A stretch of 64,000 nucleotides of DNA, from positions 46,427 through 110,426 of the forward strand of contig WBMZ01005360.1 of assembly GCA_013400975.1 (NCBI GenBank). The letters are read 5' to 3'. The translations under genes were made by a program, and so were the position numbers. Positions 60,106-64,000 of the stretch are shown here, piece after piece. Numbering within the stretch: position 1 is the first letter of the stretch; every line of letters begins with the position of its first letter. The notes beneath the pieces are model-generated. The model did not search any database. It saw nothing but the letters and a program-made list of their open reading frames with translations, and had not been told where the DNA came from. The DNA is from Atrichornis clamosus (taxonomy: Eukaryota > Chordata > Aves > Passeriformes > Menuridae).

Positions 60106-63100
60106 AAGCGATCTGCAAGAAGCAAAAGGAAGGCAGCACAGAACAAACTGGGACGTGGCCAGTCCTAGAGCAGCACACAACCACACACTCATGGCGTGCC
60201 ATATCCTGGAAAAGTGAGGAGGGCGAGAGAAAGAGCCTATTTGCAGTCACCCAGCAAACAGGCTGTATGACTCTAGACCCAAAGATAACAGACAGCACAG
60301 CATCAAGGCAGTCACAAATTAAGCTACCTTTGTTATCTGTGTTTGGCAAGTGTGCAATTCACAGCACCCTCCACCAATATCACCTGCCACTTCCAACTAG
60401 TGCCAAAACTAAAGACTTGCTTTGCTATCACAATTTTTGCCATTCATAAGCTTGAAAAGATGGTAGGAACAAGGTAAACAATAACTTACTCCCAAAGTGA
60501 CCCTGTCTGCATCAAGAAATTTAAGGCAATGCTAGTTAGAGCAACACAATTTGCAACCAGAATCACTTTTTCCATTCACAAATCTGCAACCACAGCTCTG
60601 AAGAAATGTCTCACTACCTCCATTTTACTGAAATAGAGGAATTCAAGGAACTCTATCACCAAAATCAAAAGAAATGGTCAACAAGAAAACAAGCACCTCT
60701 TCCATCACCAACTGGTCACAACAACCAACTGGGCAGAACCAGTTCTGATGATCACACCACACTTGCATCAGGATCCCAGGGCCTCTTAGGTAAACAGGTG
60801 CTTTGGTACCAAAGTCAATGGATTGAAAACATCCCTCCATAGGGCATGGAGTTGAGTAATAAAGCAAAGGTTTGATTTTGGAAGGGCATCTGAGGAGACA
60901 GAGCACAGCCCACATCATAGTTTTACAAATCCGTATTTCAAAGAGGGAACAGAAAGTAGGAATGGGGTGGGGGAACAGCAAGTAAGGTATTTGTCTCTGC
61001 AATACACTCCAACTGCCACAAAAGACTTTCCAAAGAGGCTCCTGCAGCACAAACAGTAACTGTAGGGGAAGAGACACTCCGGAATTCAAGCCCAAATGCC
61101 ACAACAGCAAACAGCACCTGAGTGAGCACTGCAGAGGTGAAGTAGTGCTCAAACCCTGCCAGCAAACTCACCAGAGGCAAAGCCACTGCTGCCACGTTGC
61201 AGGACTACCTGCAACACAGGGGGAATCATACCCAAGCCCTCCCTGCAGGCCTGGATTCACAAGTCAGTGTTAGTGCTAACTAGTGCATTCCCATGACCTT
61301 ACTGGCAAGAATTAAGGAAGTACTAGAGGAGCTGGAAGCCTGAAACATTCCTTTCAAGCCTTTCTTTGAAGGCACTGGGTTTGAGTGGCACCAGGTCACA
61401 AAGTCTGCTTCTCAAGGCGGTCAGTCAGGCTTTTGACTCAGTTTCTCTGTCATTAAGCCAACACTCGGAAGACAAACTGATCTTTGCCACACTGGCATGA
61501 GATAAAATTCATCAGTGTTTGCAAAGCAAACAGACCCCAGATGCGTAATCCTGTTGGAAGCAGTGGCTGCCTTCTGCTAGAGAAAGGACAGCGTCTGATG
61601 CATCACAGGAAATGCTAATCCACCTTGGTGTGAACTCCTTCCCAATGCCTTGAGCAGTAAATTCTGTCCTTTGAGCATGAAATTCAGGCAACCACTTGAT
61701 ACATCAAACAGGGAAGTATTTCTAAAATTAACCCACAACTTCCCCATGACTCTCCAACTCATTCAAGAAATAAAGCTTTACAGCAGGCAGAGATCACCAC
61801 ACCACGTTCCTCAAGTGTCTGCCATATCCATAGTGATACTGAAGGTAACAAGTTAGTATCTTTCATTAGACGATACTGAAATGTTTTCTTCATCCAGCTT
61901 TCTAGGTTCCCTTTTACATATGCAGGAAGTCTTATAGAGATAAGGAAAGCCACCTCCAATCTGGGGTCAAAAAACAAGCCCTGTTTCTCAGGACTGCTAT
62001 GCATGCACAACTCTAGTGCTGTTCCAGGTGCATTGCAAGTACTCAGGCACTTCCAGAAAAAAACAAACAAACAAAAACCAAAACACATTTGGGTACATGA
62101 AAAAGGACTGGCTGGAAGGAAAAAACGTTTCTCATTGACCTACCAAGCTGCTGGTATTACCTTCACTTTACACACTGAGAACTGCTTTATTTAACAGCCT
62201 CACATTGACTCAAAAAAAGAAAAAATTAAAAGCAGGTTTTGCAATGTCACAGCTGTAGGCTAGTTTTTCAATCCTGGAGTACAGCGAGTTACATATTTCA
62301 AGATGAAAAATCACACCTTCAAGTGCAAGATAATGCAAATTGGAAGAAATAATTTAAACTACTTGTACACAGCAAAGGGGAAAGAATTAGCTGAATCAAC
62401 AGCTCAATGAAGACATCTGCTCAGCATGCAGCATCACAGAGCAAATAAAATGCTGTGGCAAATTAAGAAAGGTAAGAAAGAATAATGTGGATAAATTAAA
62501 ATGGCTTTGTATAATTCCACTGACAAAAGCAGGCCCCCCCTGCTCATCTCAAAGGCACCAGTTCTGCAACACAAAAGGTCGAAGAGGACCCCTAAGAATA
62601 GTTAGGAACAACAGATTCATAGGAAGAAAGATGGGAAAAAAAAAATCTTTTAATCTACAAAGAGAAATCACAGAAAAATATTCACAATAGCATAAAATGG
62701 ATGTTACAGTAAGATAAGGTCCGACAGTCACAGTGGATATAGTAGGGAATACTAGAAATAACTCCATGTGTTTAGCTATTTTGAATGGAAGGAAAATTCA
62801 GTCCACTTTTAACTCCACTTGGTCCACAGTATATGGTCAATCTGAGAAATGATTGCCATAAGCACCACTGAGACAACTACTGTGTATACTAAAGGTGAAA
62901 CACAGAGGAAAAGAATGCTCACTAACATCCCCTCCAACATTTTGGAAGAGTTCAGCCTGACTTCAGTTTCACTTGAAATCAATAAAGTGCACATAGCAGA
63001 GGTCTGTGCTTCTAAATTAAGCTTAAAACAAAGCAAAAATTGTTCAGAATGCACAGCATTTCTTTTCCTTCCTCCTGAATGAGCCGACAGCTATGGCCCT

Positions 63101-63539
63101 GCCAGGGGCAAAAGGCTACATCAGACAGGGCCGAATCTTTCTGTCCCACAATGGCAATTCTAATATTAGTGCAGAATAAGCATAGGGCAATTAGCAATTC
63201 CACACTTGATTTGTATGAATTAGATGAGCACTCCTCAGTCATGCATTTCCAAATACATTTCAGATCACTCGTGCATAAAAAAATTAACTTAATTTTTCAT
63301 TAATTATTAACTCCATTTGTCCAGGCAGAAGGATGAACAGTAGTCCATGGCAATAAAGTGAATAAAGCAGTGCTTTAAAGCACGGCTTCACCAATCTTTT
63401 AAGCTATTTGTGCTAAATTCTGGGGATTTAAAAAAAATAAAATAAAAATCAGACATAAAAGTATTTCTGGAAGTCTAAGAGCCTCCCTGAGGTAAGCAGT
63501 GCTCTACTTAGTGTACTGTCAACGAAACATAGCCCGATA

Positions 63540-64000
63540 CTCCGGGGCGCACCGAGATGGAGAGCGCCACACGAGAGGGGCGCAAGGGCGGGGGTGCCCG
63601 GGGCAGGGGGTGCCCGCACACAGGTGCACAAAGCCGAGCGCGGCAGCTCCGCTGCGGCAGAGCCGCCGCCGAGGGAAAGCCTCTGGAAACCCTCTGGAAA
63701 CCCTCTGCCGCCGCACCGCTTTTCACGCGAAACTTGGGACCGAAGCGCCGCTGGTCGGAGCCCCCGGGGCCGGGGCAGCCGGGGGCCCCAGCCCGCAGCC
63801 GCTCGGGGAGCCGCCGCCGCACGCCGCGGGTGCGCTTTCTTCGGGTGGATTTTTGGGAGACAGAGAGAAAGGGAAAGGGGAAGCAAGAGAGCAGCACACG
63901 GGCTGAAGGCTGGGAAGACACCCGGGAGAAGCGCTGCCGAAGCCCGGCCATGCCGGGCTGTGCCGAGCCGAGCCCGCCCGCGGCGGCGGCGGGTGCGAGC
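63540..64000. promoter_or_regulatory. CpG-rich block, probable promoter-proximal island of PDIA5
   Basis: From about 63540 base composition changes abruptly from AT-rich intronic sequence to very GC-rich sequence with frequent CG dinucleotides and GC-box-like runs (GGGCGGGGG near 63590 and CCCGCCCGCGG near 63970), continuing to the window edge. Its position upstream of PDIA5 exon 2 and its composition fit a vertebrate CpG-island promoter. No ATG followed by a hydrophobic signal start and a splice donor was found on the minus strand, so exon 1 is probably just past 64000 and this block is the downstream shore. It could instead serve another or a divergent transcript. Confidence 0.55.
63678..63710 (+). 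repeat. 12-bp tandem repeat, about 2.5 copies
   Basis: The unit ctctggaaaccc is repeated in tandem inside the CpG-rich block, with a slightly different first copy (ctctgg preceded by aagc). Confidence 0.8.

Larger units (their letters stand above)
52576..63540 (-). other. PDIA5: Probable intron 1 of PDIA5 (partial)
   Basis: Exon 2 starts in phase 0, so a short exon 1 encoding the start of the signal peptide must lie upstream. None was recognised between here and the CpG-rich right edge, so intron 1 appears to exceed 11 kb. The stretch contains an A-rich tract ending in A20 (52701-52764), MIR relics (53241-53315, 59985-60105), a CR1 3' end (54771-54832), an old CR1-type fragment (56288-56365) and a 33-bp minisatellite (58907-59005). 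Confidence 0.65.

Noticed and set aside
60643..61152. 169-codon minus-strand ORF rich in Leu and Cys
   Set aside because: No recognisable protein; composition reflects pyrimidine-rich sequence.
63499..63906. 135-codon plus-strand ORF in the same block
   Set aside because: Overlaps the minus-strand ORF in GC-rich sequence and has no recognisable domain.
63508..63951. 147-codon minus-strand ORF in the CpG-rich block starting MAGLRQRF
   Set aside because: Arg/Pro/Ala-rich composition typical of GC-rich DNA, not a signal peptide, no convincing donor, and no match to the PDIA5 N-terminus; probably a composition artefact.
1..64000. Prokaryotic-type systems (CRISPR, operons, phage, toxin-antitoxin)
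   Set aside because: The window is a vertebrate intron-exon region; no spaced direct repeats, dense coding or ribosome-binding sites were seen.

Overview
The window is vertebrate genomic DNA and almost certainly avian. It carries one protein-coding gene, on the minus strand: PDIA5 (protein disulfide isomerase family A member 5, also called PDIR). Ten coding exons are recognisable by translation, splice sites and exact phase continuity. By comparison with the human protein, recalled from memory, they correspond to exons 2 to 11, about residues 15 to 304 of roughly 519. Bird origin is suggested by a long solo LTR of the ERVL type that I recall as abundant in songbird genomes, a CR1 LINE 3' end with the usual avian ending, and ancient amniote MIR/CR1 relics. 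A passerine is plausible but not proven.

Layout, right to left (5' to 3' of the gene). A CpG-rich block occupies about 63,540-64,000 and runs off the edge. It is probably part of the PDIA5 promoter region, but I could not find coding exon 1 in it. A large intron 1 (at least 11 kb) leads to exon 2 (end of the signal peptide and start of the non-catalytic b-type domain, 52,449-52,575). Exon 3 lies at 49,353-49,440. After a 13.6-kb intron come exons 4 and 5 (35,676-35,759 and 34,877-34,922), exon 6 (29,146-29,238), exon 7 (27,825-27,885), exon 8 with the first redox motif (24,207-24,274), exons 9 and 10 separated by a 104-bp intron (19,481-19,748), and exon 11 (14,963-15,099). Exon 11 stops one base into the Trp codon expected just before the second active site. 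The remaining 14.9 kb on the left looks like intron 11. The exons for the second and third active sites and the C-terminal ER-retention signal must lie beyond position 1.

The exons join without any frame break. Assuming a 14-codon exon 1 as in human, key cysteines fall at human numbering (85, 94, 182), so I infer no net insertion or deletion over about 290 codons. The first active site reads CGVC here, against CSMC in human as I recall it. Apart from PDIA5 the window holds intronic sequence: one ERVL-type LTR, one young-looking CR1 tail, several old MIR/CR1 relics, a three-copy 33-bp minisatellite, A/C-rich low-complexity tracts and two perfect hairpins. No second gene, tRNA, rRNA, CRISPR array or prokaryotic system was seen. 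The many other open frames look like chance intronic ORFs.
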